A stretch of DNA of 64,000 nucleotides from an uncultured Lachnospiraceae bacterium (GTDB taxonomy: Bacteria > Bacillota > Clostridia > Lachnospirales > Lachnospiraceae): NCBI GenBank assembly GCA_902789175.1, contig CADANF010000008.1, positions 48,872 through 112,871 on the forward strand, written 5' to 3'. Within the stretch, counting starts at the first letter, position 1. Every line of letters begins with the position of its first letter. Under the pieces are notes generated by a model. That model saw only the letters and a list, made by a program, of their open reading frames with translations. It searched no databases and was not told the DNA's origin. A program made the translations under genes and the position numbers. Positions 17,413 to 26,932 of this stretch are shown here, one piece after another.

Positions 17413-18243
17413 TCATTTAATCTTTTTTGCGACTACAACAAATCTGTTTCCTTCATGAGATCCATATGAATCACAAGTTGAAAGAGTTATTAATTCGTCG
17501 TTATATTTCGCTTTAGAATCAAATTGATATTCCGATAATTTACTACAGTTCTCAATGTAATTATTAAACTCTTCTTCACTGAGAACACCGGAGTGATTGT
17601 AATAATCAAAACCATCATTATTTACATTTATTTTAAATGCCGCAACCACTTCATATTTATTCTCAAAATATATAGTGCCAAAATCTATATATTTATGAGT
17701 TTTATAAAAACTTTCGTCTTTATAAGATAAAACATCTGAAAACATTGTACCATTCTTCATATTATGACCATATATGATCATATTATTTCCTGGTTTCTCA
17801 GGTACCGACTTTGCTGATAAAAACAATGTTCCAGCAATAAGATAATTTTTCTCAAAATCAAGTCTCAGATACTCCTGCTCATCCTCCGGAGTATAAACCA
17901 CCGGATAATCAATTGCAGTTCCATCAATCTTTAGCCATCCTATAAAGTCATGATTTAATTCATAGATATCTTTATATTTTTTAAGTATCCTCTTGCCATC
18001 TGAGGTTACAATGTAAAGATCTGCATCTGACTCACTTGCTTTTTCCTCACCTTCCTTTGTTTCATTTTTAGTTATAAGATCATGTAGATGATCTACTTTT
18101 TTTTCATTCTTATATGACTTGTAATAATAATTAAATAAATAAACAGCAGAAAAAATAAATATACACAAAAACATAACAAGCAAAACATTTAATATTACAT
18201 CTTTTCCACTGCTTTTCTTTTTTTTCTTTATATTATCTTTCAT
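17413..18243 (-). CDS. Class B sortase
   Basis: Sortases attach surface proteins to peptidoglycan or pilins by transpeptidation. The 276-aa protein has a cytoplasmic lysine-rich N-terminus, one membrane anchor (about residues 17-41) and a C-terminal sortase fold. The catalytic residues are His in YGHNM, Cys in LSTCDS and Arg in NRFVV. The TLSTCD-type motif and the insertion before the cysteine fit class B. It follows the Nudix gene by 21 bases. No gene for an LPXTG- or NPQTN-type substrate is nearby, so its targets must be elsewhere. Confidence 0.9.
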   Translation of the reverse strand: MKDNIKKKKKSSGKDVILNVLLVMFLCIFIFSAVYLFNYYYKSYKNEKKVDHLHDLITKNETKEGEEKASESDADLYIVTSDGKRILKKYKDIYELNHDFIGWLKIDGTAIDYPVVYTPEDEQEYLRLDFEKNYLIAGTLFLSAKSVPEKPGNNMIIYGHNMKNGTMFSDVLSYKDESFYKTHKYIDFGTIYFENKYEVVAAFKINVNNDGFDYYNHSGVLSEEEFNNYIENCSKLSEYQFDSKAKYNDELITLSTCDSYGSHEGNRFVVVAKKIK

Positions 18244-18264
18244 ATGACTACCCTATTAAAAATA

Positions 18265-18708
18265 TTACTTTCCGTCCCATAGATCAGCCTTTTTAAGAGC
18301 TAAGTATTCACTATAGGCAGCTTCCAGAATACGCTTTTCATTTGGAAATTTAAGTAAATGAAAAGCCTCATGATATTTATAATAACCTGAGTCACAGAAA
18401 AATTCTTCTTTTTGAGGTTTGCTGTAATAGCTGTCGGAAGACATCAGATACCAATGTACCTGTTTATTTATCACATCTTTTGACGTGGTAAAGGTATAAT
18501 TCGTCTTACCCACATATTTTATTATCTGAGCCTTTACCCCAGTCTCTTCTTTAACTTCTCTTAAAGCGGTCTCGTTGTATTCTTCATCTTTTTCAACTGT
18601 TCCTTTAGGAAGGACCCAGCCATCGCTCCTGTTCCTGTAGTTCTTATAAAGCAGAAGAATCTTACCTCTGAAGATTACCACACCACCGCAGCTAGTTGCT
18701 TCAATCAT
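18265..18708 (-). CDS. Nudix hydrolase
   Basis: Nudix enzymes hydrolyse nucleoside diphosphates linked to another group. This 147-aa protein is little more than a Nudix domain, with the Nudix box starting at GTVEKDEEYNETALREVKEETG (key G, E, RE..EE..G residues about 37-59). The N-terminus (SCGGVVIFRGKILLL) and WVLPKG are typical of the Ap4A/8-oxo-dGTP-hydrolase-like group, but the substrate cannot be assigned. It is the first gene of a unit with the sortase and has a clear promoter. Confidence 0.88.
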   Translation of the reverse strand: MIEATSCGGVVIFRGKILLLYKNYRNRSDGWVLPKGTVEKDEEYNETALREVKEETGVKAQIIKYVGKTNYTFTTSKDVINKQVHWYLMSSDSYYSKPQKEEFFCDSGYYKYHEAFHLLKFPNEKRILEAAYSEYLALKKADLWDGK

Positions 18709-18791
18709 TGCAATCCCTCCTGCATATTTGGGTGTGTCTTTATTTCATGATCACAACTCATCATGTGATACACTATCAAACATCTAATAAA

Positions 18792-18820
18792 AGTATAGCA
18801 ATTCTGCTACACATAATCAA
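18792..18820 (-). promoter_or_regulatory. Promoter of the Nudix-sortase unit
   Basis: Minus-strand TTGATT (18815-18820), a 17-base spacer and TATACT (18792-18797), with TGC before the -10. It is about 84 bases upstream of the Nudix start codon. Confidence 0.65.
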
Positions 18821-18846
18821 ATAAAAGAAAAACGATTTTCAAAAAC

Positions 18847-20352
18847 CTATTCCTGATAAGCGTCGAAGACTCTGCCAGCCACCTCGACTCCCGTTAAACC
18901 ATTTGAATCCGAATTCTCTACAATACAGCAAACCACTATATCTTTATTCGTATCAAAGCCTGAAAACCAGGAATTACAATGGCCCTCACTATCATATTCT
19001 GCAGTTCCTGTCTTACCAACTATTGAAGTCCCATTAAATCTCCAGGCTGCAGTTCCATAATCAGTAACTCCTGACATAAGATTTTTTAATTCTTCAGCCT
19101 CAGAAACTGTCATAAGAGTCTCACATACCTCGGGATTATATTTTTTAACAAGTGCTCCATCAGCATTTTCTATCCTGTCTACCATCATAGGTTTCATCAT
19201 CACACCACCATTGGCAATCGTCGCCATAATGAGAGCATTATGAAGCGGTGTAACTTCCGTATTTCCCTGACCTATAGCAGTTTGCGGAACTTCTGATCTG
19301 TCACTAAGGGAAGTAAGTGTAAAGGAAGATTTAGAAACATTTTCAAATGGCAGCTTTTTATTAAAATACAAGGAATCACATGTATTTCTAAACTGCGAAA
19401 TATCAAGTCCGGATCCAATATTTGCAAAACTTGTATTACAAGAATATGCAAGAGAATCCTTTAAATTAACTTCACCATGAACTACTCCGTCATGACAGCT
19501 GATCTCAACACCTGTAAAATAATCAGTATTATTACAGGTATAAGAATAATTATTATAATCACTTGGATTTTCTCTCATATATTCTAAGGCTGTAATAACC
19601 TTAAATGTAGATCCGGGAGCATATAAGCCTTGAGTTACTCTATTTAATAAAACAGTACTATCTTTTCCTTCATCAGAATGAACATAGTCCCAGACTGAAT
19701 CTATTTCATTTGGATCAAATGACGGATTAGAATACATACAGAGTATCTTACCTGTTGAAGGTTCTATTGCCACAACAGCCCCTTTGCAATCAGAAAGAGC
19801 ATCTTTTGCAGCCGTCTGAAGATCATAATTTAAGGTGGTTATCACATTATCACCAGGATTCTTCTGTCCTGCAAGATCATTTTTAACCCTCTCAATAATA
19901 TTTACATTTGTTGTAAGAAGGCTGAAATTCTGGCTTAATTCAAGACCGGCTTTATCATAATTGTTATAACCTACTGCATGGCAAAAAAGAGATCCATAAG
20001 GATAATATCTTACTTCTTCTCCATAATCATCTATACGAGTCTCTGCGATGACAGTTCCATCTGAAGTACGTATCTCTCCTCTTGTGACATATTTTGACAT
20101 ATTATCAAGTCTAAGATTACTTGAATTACCAACTATATCTTTAGCTTTTAATACCTGAAAATAAATAAGATATCCAAACATACCAAGAAAAACAAGCACT
20201 GTAATATAAGTGATAAATACAATAGGCTTATTCTTTATCTTATTATTTTCATTTCTTCTTTCTTGTTTCTTATCAAATTCCAGCAGTTCCTGATTCAAAG
20301 TCCCCGAATGGTTCTGCTGCTCTTTTAATGATATCTTCTCTTTCTTTTTCAA
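18847..20352 (-). CDS. Class B penicillin-binding protein (PBP2/PbpA-like transpeptidase)
   Basis: It crosslinks peptidoglycan on the outer face of the membrane. After a short charged cytoplasmic tail comes one membrane segment (PIVFITYITVLVFLGMFGYL), a short dimerisation-like domain and a transpeptidase domain. That domain has the serine motif STFK, the SCN motif in YSCNTSF and the KTGTA motif. At about 500 aa it is shorter than FtsI and resembles the PbpA proteins paired with RodA/FtsW relatives. No ATG fits the 5' end. I use a TTG at 20352 because AGAGG lies 9 bases upstream; a TTG at 20376 or one near 20298 are alternatives. In every case but the last it starts inside the SEDS gene, an unusually long overlap. 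Confidence 0.88.
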   Translation of the reverse strand: MKKKEKISLKEQQNHSGTLNQELLEFDKKQERRNENNKIKNKPIVFITYITVLVFLGMFGYLIYFQVLKAKDIVGNSSNLRLDNMSKYVTRGEIRTSDGTVIAETRIDDYGEEVRYYPYGSLFCHAVGYNNYDKAGLELSQNFSLLTTNVNIIERVKNDLAGQKNPGDNVITTLNYDLQTAAKDALSDCKGAVVAIEPSTGKILCMYSNPSFDPNEIDSVWDYVHSDEGKDSTVLLNRVTQGLYAPGSTFKVITALEYMRENPSDYNNYSYTCNNTDYFTGVEISCHDGVVHGEVNLKDSLAYSCNTSFANIGSGLDISQFRNTCDSLYFNKKLPFENVSKSSFTLTSLSDRSEVPQTAIGQGNTEVTPLHNALIMATIANGGVMMKPMMVDRIENADGALVKKYNPEVCETLMTVSEAEELKNLMSGVTDYGTAAWRFNGTSIVGKTGTAEYDSEGHCNSWFSGFDTNKDIVVCCIVENSDSNGLTGVEVAGRVFDAYQE

Positions 20353-21682
20353 TTTCTTCTGCCTCTCTACTAACAAGTATATATGTATATTGAACCATAT
20401 TCATTAATATCAATGTACTGAAAACACTGCTTACTCCATAACTGACAAGAGGAAGCGTAACACCGGTGGAAGGTATAAATTTAATTACACCGCCAATATT
20501 AAGGAACGTCTGCACAATGTAGGTTATAGCGATTCCAAAAGTAACATACTTATAAAATGGTTTCTTACATTTCATGGCTATATTAACTATAGCAATAAAT
20601 TGAGATACATAGATAAGAATAAGAGCAAGGCCGAAAACAAGTCCTAATTCTTCACATATAGCTGAAAAGATAAAATCATTCTCAACAGCTGGAATTATAG
20701 AAGGCATACCATTTCCAAGTCCCGATCCTACGAAACCGCCTGTGCCGATAGCAAAAAGGGACTGACTTACCTGATATCCGCCTGTCTCATAATATCTAAA
20801 TGGATCTTTCCAGGCTTCAACCCTTACCATGATATGACTGAAAAGGCTGTCTTTAAATAATAAATATCCAATTATGACAGCGATTATCGCAAGAGAAAAA
20901 CCTCCCAACATAAAGATCATTCGTCCAGTAGCAAGATAAACCATTAATACATAGGTAACAAAAAAGATTGCAATAGCACCAAAGTCCTTTTCAATAGCAA
21001 GAACTCCCATAAATAAAACCGCAAATCCTGAATTAATCACAATATCCTTCATGGTTTCTGCTTTAACCAAAGCACTGGCAACAAAAAGAATAAATAATAT
21101 CTTTACAAATTCCATAGGTTGAAGCGTAAGACTTCCAATATGGATCCAGTTTCTTGAACCCCAGGCTTCATAACCAAGTCCCGGAACAAATACTGAAATA
21201 AGAAGTAGCAAGCCTAAAACAGCATAACGCATATTCCATTTTTGCATATCTTTTAGTTTTCCCATGATAAATGGGATAAAACTACAGATAAAAAGCGCTG
21301 CTGTAGCAAGTATAAACTGTTTTATAGCCCTCTGCGTATTTAATCTGGTAAGCATTGTATAACCCACAAGCATAAGAAAGACAATATTATTAGTTATAAG
21401 TCTCGACGCATGTTTATAGGCAAAATGAAACAGCACTATATAGAAAATCGCAATTGAAATTTCTATCAGATAATAATAGATTATATAAGCCTTCTCTGTA
21501 TTTATATAAAGACAGACATGGCAAAGAAAATGCATTGCGAATATATAAAAAATCTGTTTATTTAAGTTACTGTTTCTCTTCTTTTTATTTTTCGCTGTAA
21601 AATACGAAAAACATTTCAATGTATAAAGTATAACAAAAAGAAGATTTAAATATTTAGCTACTGTAACAATAATATGATTCAT
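20273..21682 (-). CDS. SEDS peptidoglycan glycosyltransferase (FtsW/RodA/SpoVE family)
   Basis: SEDS proteins polymerise lipid II into glycan strands, working with a class B PBP such as the one encoded immediately downstream. The 469-aa protein has about ten or more membrane segments, an extended N-terminal membrane region and family motifs such as WGSRNWIHIGSLTLQPMEFVK, EKDFGA, GLGNGMP, EN-D-F-I and a final GVTLPLVSYG. Whether it serves division, elongation or sporulation cannot be decided. A cytoplasmic acidic tail (EAEEIEKEREDI) contains the start region of the PBP. It starts 20 bases after the U32 gene stop. Confidence 0.92.
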   Translation of the reverse strand: MNHIIVTVAKYLNLLFVILYTLKCFSYFTAKNKKKRNSNLNKQIFYIFAMHFLCHVCLYINTEKAYIIYYYLIEISIAIFYIVLFHFAYKHASRLITNNIVFLMLVGYTMLTRLNTQRAIKQFILATAALFICSFIPFIMGKLKDMQKWNMRYAVLGLLLLISVFVPGLGYEAWGSRNWIHIGSLTLQPMEFVKILFILFVASALVKAETMKDIVINSGFAVLFMGVLAIEKDFGAIAIFFVTYVLMVYLATGRMIFMLGGFSLAIIAVIIGYLLFKDSLFSHIMVRVEAWKDPFRYYETGGYQVSQSLFAIGTGGFVGSGLGNGMPSIIPAVENDFIFSAICEELGLVFGLALILIYVSQFIAIVNIAMKCKKPFYKYVTFGIAITYIVQTFLNIGGVIKFIPSTGVTLPLVSYGVSSVFSTLILMNMVQYTYILVSREAEEIEKEREDIIKRAAEPFGDFESGTAGI

Positions 21683-21701
21683 TTTAAACCTCTAATTCAT
21701 G

Positions 21702-24107
21702 TTATAAAACTGGTCTGTTGTAATGGCCTGTTGTAATTCCTTCTTTAGATAGAATATCACTATCATTTTTAAAGTTATCCAGTATATCCTTCATATGATC
21801 TGCTGATTCCACAGTAAATATGAATCCTTTATTTAATATATCCTCTCTATATCTGTTTAGTGATAAAGGTGCTTTATTTAATATAACATTATAACCCAGG
21901 CGGTTATTGCCGCAGATTATAAACTGATTACTTAACTCATCTGTGAGACTTATCTCATCATAGGTAAGCATCTGGGCTGTGACCATCAGCGGTATTCTTC
22001 CAAAAAATGTTGTATAACATTTTGTTCCTGAAGGTAAAGAAAGACCCCTTAACTCTTCTTTTGACAACTCATATGAAAGTTCATATATGATATGATCTGC
22101 ATAATCTTTAAGAAGATCATAATATTCCCTAAATGCCTCATCATTATAGCAATAAAGGGTAGCACCAAGGATCACATCTTTTTTAATTCCATTTTCTCTT
22201 ACATATGACCTGTATAAAGCAAGCGAATCTATGTTTCTTATATATACTCCGTCAGCTTTATCGATACAATCAAGTATTTTCTTAATATATAGATCATCCA
22301 TTTCATCCCTTAAAATATAAGGCATAGCAATAAACGACCTGATACCTCTTTCTCTTAATGAAGTAATGAAATCAATTATAAATCCTTCTTCAATATCATC
22401 ACTACATAAAGTATCATCGATTATCACATTACACTCACTATCATCACTAAAAAGAGTATAGTCCATAAGAGCAGTCATCTGATCTTTTTTACTGATTGTA
22501 ATATATAATTCTTTATTATTTATTAAATCTTTATTAATGCTATCTGTTTCTACAGACTTAAAATTGTCATTACTTTGATTATCTTTTCCAGAAACGATAT
22601 AAGACCTTTTCTTTAACTTAGTAATATTTTTTTCTAACTCACTGGCAATATCTCTTTTAAGCTGGTTTAAAGAAGACATTCTGATAAAACATTCATCATC
22701 ATTTTCAATCTCATAAGATACAGGATTAAATGGAGTATCCCCTAATTTAGAAAGTTTTGAAATGATATCTTCATTACTTACAGCTCTTGAAGAAGCCTTT
22801 TCTAATATATCACCTTTAACTTCAGCAATTGCCTCTTCGTTAAAGACTTTTGCAAAAGCTTTGATATATAGAGGTTCGTTTTTTCTTATTCTTACCTGAT
22901 ATGAGATATCGATCTTTTTATCGATTTTTATTATATTTTCATAAATATCAGTAAGAAGCTTTTCACTTCTTATCCTATATCCCACGTCGCCCGATTTAAG
23001 CCTTTTAGTACCAGGGCAGTTAAGAAGAGCTTCTTCTCCTTTTTTAATAAAAGAAGCTGTGGTTAGTTTTACCGGTTCTTCATAACAATCATCCAAAAAG
23101 GCTATATCATCATGAGCATTAATATCAGTCAATGCTTTTATACGTATTTTACCTTTTAAGACTTCTTTTATCTTAAGAGCCTTAACACCTCTTCTGCCAG
23201 AGATATTTTCATCTATCATATCATTTCCATGATGTTTAAAGAAATATCCTGTAGAAAAACCGCCACGATTAAATATATCTGCTAAAAGATCTCTATATTT
23301 TTCAGCCTTTTCTTTTTTATAACAGCCATTTACGATATCATCTACTATCTCTTTATAACATCTGACAGCTGATGCAACATAATATTCATTTTTCATTCTG
23401 CCTTCGATCTTAAGAGAGTCAACACCCTTTTCTAATAGCATAGGAAGATCCGTAATGGCACACATATCTTTCATGGATAATTTATATGATCCATCATACA
23501 TTTTTCTACAAGGCTGAGCGCATCTTCCACGATTTCCGCTTCTATCCCCTGCCATAGAAGAAAGCAGGCATCTGCCACTATATGAAAAACACATGGCACC
23601 ATGAACAAAAGTCTCAACCTCAAGGCCCGAACTTTCTTTCATATTATAAAGCTCATTAAGAGAATTTTCCCTTGCAGCTACAACTCTTTCGAATTTTAAT
23701 TCTCTTGCAAGACAAGCTCCATAATGAGAAGTAATATTCATCTGTGTACTAGAATGTATAGGTAGATCTGGAAATAACTTAGAAACGACACGTACAATTC
23801 CAAAATCCTGAACAAGCACAGCATCAAGCCCTGCTTTATAAAGAGGTAATAAAAAATTATAAATATGCTTTATCTCGTTATTTTTAATCAGCGTATTTAT
23901 AGTTAGATAAACTTTAACGCCATACAGATGTGCGATCTCTATGGCGTGTACAAGTTCTTCATTATTAAAATTTCCGGCATAAGCTCTTGCACCAAAGGCA
24001 TTTCCCGCAAGATAAACTGCATCTGCTCCGGCATTTATAGCTGCATAAAGACAGGCAGCATTTCCACATGGAGCAAGAATTTCAGGTCTTTTAATATTTT
24101 TATTCAT
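21702..24107 (-). CDS. Peptidase U32 family protein with C-terminal DUF3656-type extension
   Basis: U32 proteins were named as collagenases, but several members (TrhP, RlhA, UbiU/V) are Fe-S-dependent RNA or quinone hydroxylation factors. The 801-aa protein opens with ILAPCGNAACLYAAINAGADAVYLAG and contains the cysteine region GRCAQPCRKMYD, plus a TIM-barrel-like domain to about residue 330 and a long second part (FNRGGFSTGYFFKHHG, then a repeated barrel). The layout matches the long RlhA-like group, which hydroxylates C2501 in 23S rRNA, so an RNA-modifying role is more likely than proteolysis. The start overlaps the zapA stop by 8 bases. Confidence 0.85.
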   Translation of the reverse strand: MNKNIKRPEILAPCGNAACLYAAINAGADAVYLAGNAFGARAYAGNFNNEELVHAIEIAHLYGVKVYLTINTLIKNNEIKHIYNFLLPLYKAGLDAVLVQDFGIVRVVSKLFPDLPIHSSTQMNITSHYGACLARELKFERVVAARENSLNELYNMKESSGLEVETFVHGAMCFSYSGRCLLSSMAGDRSGNRGRCAQPCRKMYDGSYKLSMKDMCAITDLPMLLEKGVDSLKIEGRMKNEYYVASAVRCYKEIVDDIVNGCYKKEKAEKYRDLLADIFNRGGFSTGYFFKHHGNDMIDENISGRRGVKALKIKEVLKGKIRIKALTDINAHDDIAFLDDCYEEPVKLTTASFIKKGEEALLNCPGTKRLKSGDVGYRIRSEKLLTDIYENIIKIDKKIDISYQVRIRKNEPLYIKAFAKVFNEEAIAEVKGDILEKASSRAVSNEDIISKLSKLGDTPFNPVSYEIENDDECFIRMSSLNQLKRDIASELEKNITKLKKRSYIVSGKDNQSNDNFKSVETDSINKDLINNKELYITISKKDQMTALMDYTLFSDDSECNVIIDDTLCSDDIEEGFIIDFITSLRERGIRSFIAMPYILRDEMDDLYIKKILDCIDKADGVYIRNIDSLALYRSYVRENGIKKDVILGATLYCYNDEAFREYYDLLKDYADHIIYELSYELSKEELRGLSLPSGTKCYTTFFGRIPLMVTAQMLTYDEISLTDELSNQFIICGNNRLGYNVILNKAPLSLNRYREDILNKGFIFTVESADHMKDILDNFKNDSDILSKEGITTGHYNRPVL

Positions 24108-24507
24108 TGTTTCTTTCTTTTTCAGCTTCTAACTGAACTATCTTTCTCTGAAGTGCGCTGATCTGCTCTTTATATTCTTCAACAAGTTTAAGAGCAGCTT
24201 CATGTTTGATCTGAGATTCAATAACTTCATGTCTAAGATCATAAAGCTGCTGTTCTTTCTCTGTATCATCAAGAGCAGCCTTATTAGCAAGGTTTCTTGC
24301 TTTAAAATAATCATCAGCGATATTTAAAGCCAGAAGAATTCCCTGATATTCTGTATTCATTCTTCTGTATTCTTCTGATGTTTTACATTCAGCAATCTTT
24401 GAATTAATATAGCTGGCTACATTCTGGAGATAGTCTTCTCCTTCATAACCACTAAGAGTATAAACTTTTCCATTAATAACGACTGGAATATCGATCTTTT
24501 GTGCCAT
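24100..24507 (-). CDS. zapA: Cell division protein ZapA
   Basis: ZapA promotes bundling of FtsZ filaments in the division ring. The 135-aa protein has the ZapA N-terminal domain (IDIPVVINGKVYTLSGYE, EDYLQNVASYINSKI) followed by a long helical, probably coiled-coil tail (about residues 55-135). The tail is longer than in the 85-100-aa B. subtilis protein. It lies 15 bases after ruvB and overlaps the U32 gene by 8 bases, so it belongs to the ruvAB-zapA-U32-SEDS-PBP operon. Confidence 0.88.
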   Translation of the reverse strand: MAQKIDIPVVINGKVYTLSGYEGEDYLQNVASYINSKIAECKTSEEYRRMNTEYQGILLALNIADDYFKARNLANKAALDDTEKEQQLYDLRHEVIESQIKHEAALKLVEEYKEQISALQRKIVQLEAEKERNNE

Positions 24508-24522
24508 TTTCCATATCTCCTT

Positions 24523-25527
24523 TTAACTCTCAATTAATTCATCAAGACCAAAATGCCTATAGCATTTCTCTGTAACTACTCTTCCCCTAGGTGTTCTGTT
24601 TATAAAGCCATTTTTAATAAGATATGGCTCATATACATCTTCAATAGTTCCAGAATCTTCACCTATTGCAGCGGCAAGGGTATCAAGCCCCACCGGACCT
24701 CCGCTGAATTGATGAATAATAGTCGTTATGATATTTCGATCAGTATGATCAAGACCTGCAGAGTCTACGTCAAGCTGATTAAGTGCATTTCTTGCTATAT
24801 TATAATCAATTTTCCCCTGATGTTCAACCTCTGCAAAATCTCTTACTCTCTTTAAAAGCCTATTGGCAAGACGAGGTGTTCCTCTTGATCTTTTAGCCAG
24901 TTCAAGGGCACCTTCCTCATCAATATCTACTCCTAAGACTTTTGAAGATCTCATGATGATAAGCATAAGATCTGCCACATCATAGAGTTCCAATTTATCT
25001 ACTACACCAAATCTATCTCTTAAGGGTGCAGAAAGCATACCCGCTCTGGTTGTTGCTCCAACCAGTGTGAAATGAGGCAGATCAAGTCTTATAGATCTTG
25101 CACTTTCACCTTTTCCAATCACAATATCAATAGCAAAATCTTCCATAGCAGGATAAAGCACTTCTTCCACCTGCTTATTTAATCTATGGATCTCATCAAT
25201 AAAAAGCACGTCATTTTCTGAAAGGTTGTTAAGAATAGCTGCGATTTCTCCCGGTTTTTCAATAGCAGGTCCAGAAGTAACTTTAAGTGTAACTCCCATC
25301 TCCTCAGCAATTATTCCTGCAAGAGTTGTCTTTCCAAGTCCCGGAGGACCATAAAGAAGAACATGATCAAGACACTCTTTTCTTTTTTTTGCAGCTTTAA
25401 TAAAAACAGAAAGATTTTTCTTTACCTTATCCTGACCTATATATTCTTTTAGGCTCTTAGGTCTAAGCCCTGCATCAAGGCTTTCATCTTCAGTTGTAAC
25501 ACTAGTTGTGATTATACGTTTTTCCAT
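24523..25527 (-). CDS. ruvB: Holliday junction branch-migration helicase RuvB
   Basis: RuvB is the AAA+ ring motor that drives branch migration with RuvA. The 334-aa protein has Walker [10 protein letters not shown], Walker B DEIHRLN, sensor [10 protein letters not shown], the arginine finger region PLRDRFG and a C-terminal winged helix (RTPRGRV). It follows ruvA by 11 bases. No ruvC is present, as expected in Firmicutes, where RecU (also in this window) cuts the junctions. Confidence 0.97.
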   Translation of the reverse strand: MEKRIITTSVTTEDESLDAGLRPKSLKEYIGQDKVKKNLSVFIKAAKKRKECLDHVLLYGPPGLGKTTLAGIIAEEMGVTLKVTSGPAIEKPGEIAAILNNLSENDVLFIDEIHRLNKQVEEVLYPAMEDFAIDIVIGKGESARSIRLDLPHFTLVGATTRAGMLSAPLRDRFGVVDKLELYDVADLMLIIMRSSKVLGVDIDEEGALELAKRSRGTPRLANRLLKRVRDFAEVEHQGKIDYNIARNALNQLDVDSAGLDHTDRNIITTIIHQFSGGPVGLDTLAAAIGEDSGTIEDVYEPYLIKNGFINRTPRGRVVTEKCYRHFGLDELIES

Positions 25528-25538
25528 ATCTTTTCCAA

Positions 25539-26129
25539 TTAAATATTCTTAAGAGCAGCTTTAAGCAGCTGTTCCACTGTCATATTTTCTTTATCTTCTA
25601 CTTTCTGAATAGCCCTAAGTGCAGCAGTATTAGAATAGCCTAAAGAAGTAAGTGCTTCTGCCACTTCATCCATAACATGATCATCATTTGAAAATGAAGT
25701 AATATCAGAAAAATCAGCATCTTCTTTAGCCATTTTATCCTTAAGCTCAATTATTATCTTTTGAGCAGTTTTAACTCCTATACCATTGGCTTTTGAAATT
25801 GCTTTTGAATCATTTAAAAGAACAGCTGAATAAAGTTCATCCGGAGGGAGAGTATTAAGTATAGACAGTCCGCCCTTAGGTCCAACTCCATTAACTGTTA
25901 TGAGCATTCTAAAAATAGAAAGCTCTTTCTTATTATTAAAACCATATAATGCTCTATCATCTTCTCTTACATGAAAATAAGTATATAGCTTTACTTCTTT
26001 TCCTTCCTGGGGATAAAATTCTTTAATTGTCCTTTCTGTAGTCCTTACAAGGAAACCCAATCCGTTCACATCAATTATAAGACCTTCCTCTGAGACTGAG
26101 TCAAGTATACCTCTAACAAAGCTGATCAA
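25539..26129 (-). CDS. ruvA: Holliday junction DNA-binding protein RuvA
   Basis: RuvA tetramers hold the Holliday junction and load RuvB. The 196-aa protein has an N-terminal OB fold ([27 protein letters not shown]), a helix-hairpin-helix region ([30 protein letters not shown]) and the C-terminal RuvB-binding domain ([19 protein letters not shown]). The start codon is TTG (26127-26129), supported by GGAGG 7 bases upstream and by the conserved MI-FVRG start. It heads the recombination-division operon. Confidence 0.96.
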   Translation of the reverse strand: MISFVRGILDSVSEEGLIIDVNGLGFLVRTTERTIKEFYPQEGKEVKLYTYFHVREDDRALYGFNNKKELSIFRMLITVNGVGPKGGLSILNTLPPDELYSAVLLNDSKAISKANGIGVKTAQKIIIELKDKMAKEDADFSDITSFSNDDHVMDEVAEALTSLGYSNTAALRAIQKVEDKENMTVEQLLKAALKNI

Positions 26130-26147
26130 AATGATTCCTCCACACTC

Positions 26148-26180
26148 TTAAAAAAGAGTGCCACTCTTGCAGCACTCTTT
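26148..26180 (-). terminator. Terminator of the DivIVA-like gene
   Basis: AAAGAGTGC (26153-26161) pairs with GCACTCTTT (26172-26180). On the minus strand the stem runs into TTTTTTAAG. It separates divIVA from the ruvA operon, whose ribosome-binding site starts a few bases further on. Confidence 0.8.
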
Positions 26181-26202
26181 ATGATTCAATAATTATTTCG
26201 GT

Positions 26203-26715
26203 TTATAAGAATTCGAAGTCGTCTGCTGATGTATTCTCTCCATCACCGATCATAGCCTTTGCTGGCTTTCTGTTATCTTCGATCTCACCAACAAATACTT
26301 CATCATCATCCATAGCAACTGTATCTTTTGCTTCTGCCTGCTGGAAGAATTTTGATGTAGCTGATTTCTCTTCTGCTTTAGGAGCCTCTGGCTGTGGCTT
26401 CGCAGGTTCTGGCTGTGGTTTTACTGTTTCTGGCTGTGGCTTCACTGTTCCAGCCTTCTTTGTCTCAGCAGTTGACTTATATGTAGAAACATTTTCAAGT
26501 CTCTGTACTTTATTCTCAAGATCAAATAACTTTACTCTGTTCTCTTCAATAACCTTATTTAATCTTTCAACTTCATCTTTAAGTCTTCTGTTCTCATTAT
26601 AAGCTTCATCGTATGCTCTATAAGCTGTTTCAACATATGTATCTACATCTGTAGTCTTATAACCAAAAAGTCCTTTTTTAAAGCTCTGTGTTCTTAAATC
26701 CATTGGTTCAATCAT
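26203..26715 (-). CDS. DivIVA-domain protein with PQPE repeats
   Basis: DivIVA-family proteins bind curved membrane at poles and septa and recruit partners. The 170-aa protein starts with the DivIVA lipid-binding motif (MDLRTQSFKKGLFGYKTTDV, about residues 5-24) and continues into a coiled coil (about 30-80). A proline-rich stretch follows with three near-identical copies of KPQPE (about 98-120), then an acidic tail. GGAGG is about 10 bases before the ATG. It is monocistronic, with its own promoter and terminator. The repeats are probably a flexible linker. Confidence 0.85.
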   Translation of the reverse strand: MIEPMDLRTQSFKKGLFGYKTTDVDTYVETAYRAYDEAYNENRRLKDEVERLNKVIEENRVKLFDLENKVQRLENVSTYKSTAETKKAGTVKPQPETVKPQPEPAKPQPEAPKAEEKSATSKFFQQAEAKDTVAMDDDEVFVGEIEDNRKPAKAMIGDGENTSADDFEFL

Positions 26716-26753
26716 GACGTACGACCTCCATTTAACATTATTGTCTACTGAAA

Positions 26754-26781
26754 ATTATATCATATAAAAGTAAACTTTCAA
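26754..26781 (-). promoter_or_regulatory. Promoter of the DivIVA-like gene
   Basis: Minus-strand TTGAAA (26776-26781), a 16-base spacer and a perfect TATAAT (26754-26759) with TGA before it (extended -10). It lies 39 bases upstream of the start codon. Confidence 0.75.
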
Positions 26782-26932
26782 CACCAAAAAGTCGTGAAAA
26801 TTTATACAATTAAGTTTTTTATACAAAAATTATATGATATTATTGTGTTTAATATATGACTAAAATCAATAAAATGATAAATTTTATAAAAAAACGAGCA
26901 ATTTCAGCAGATATATTTTATGGAGATCATTT

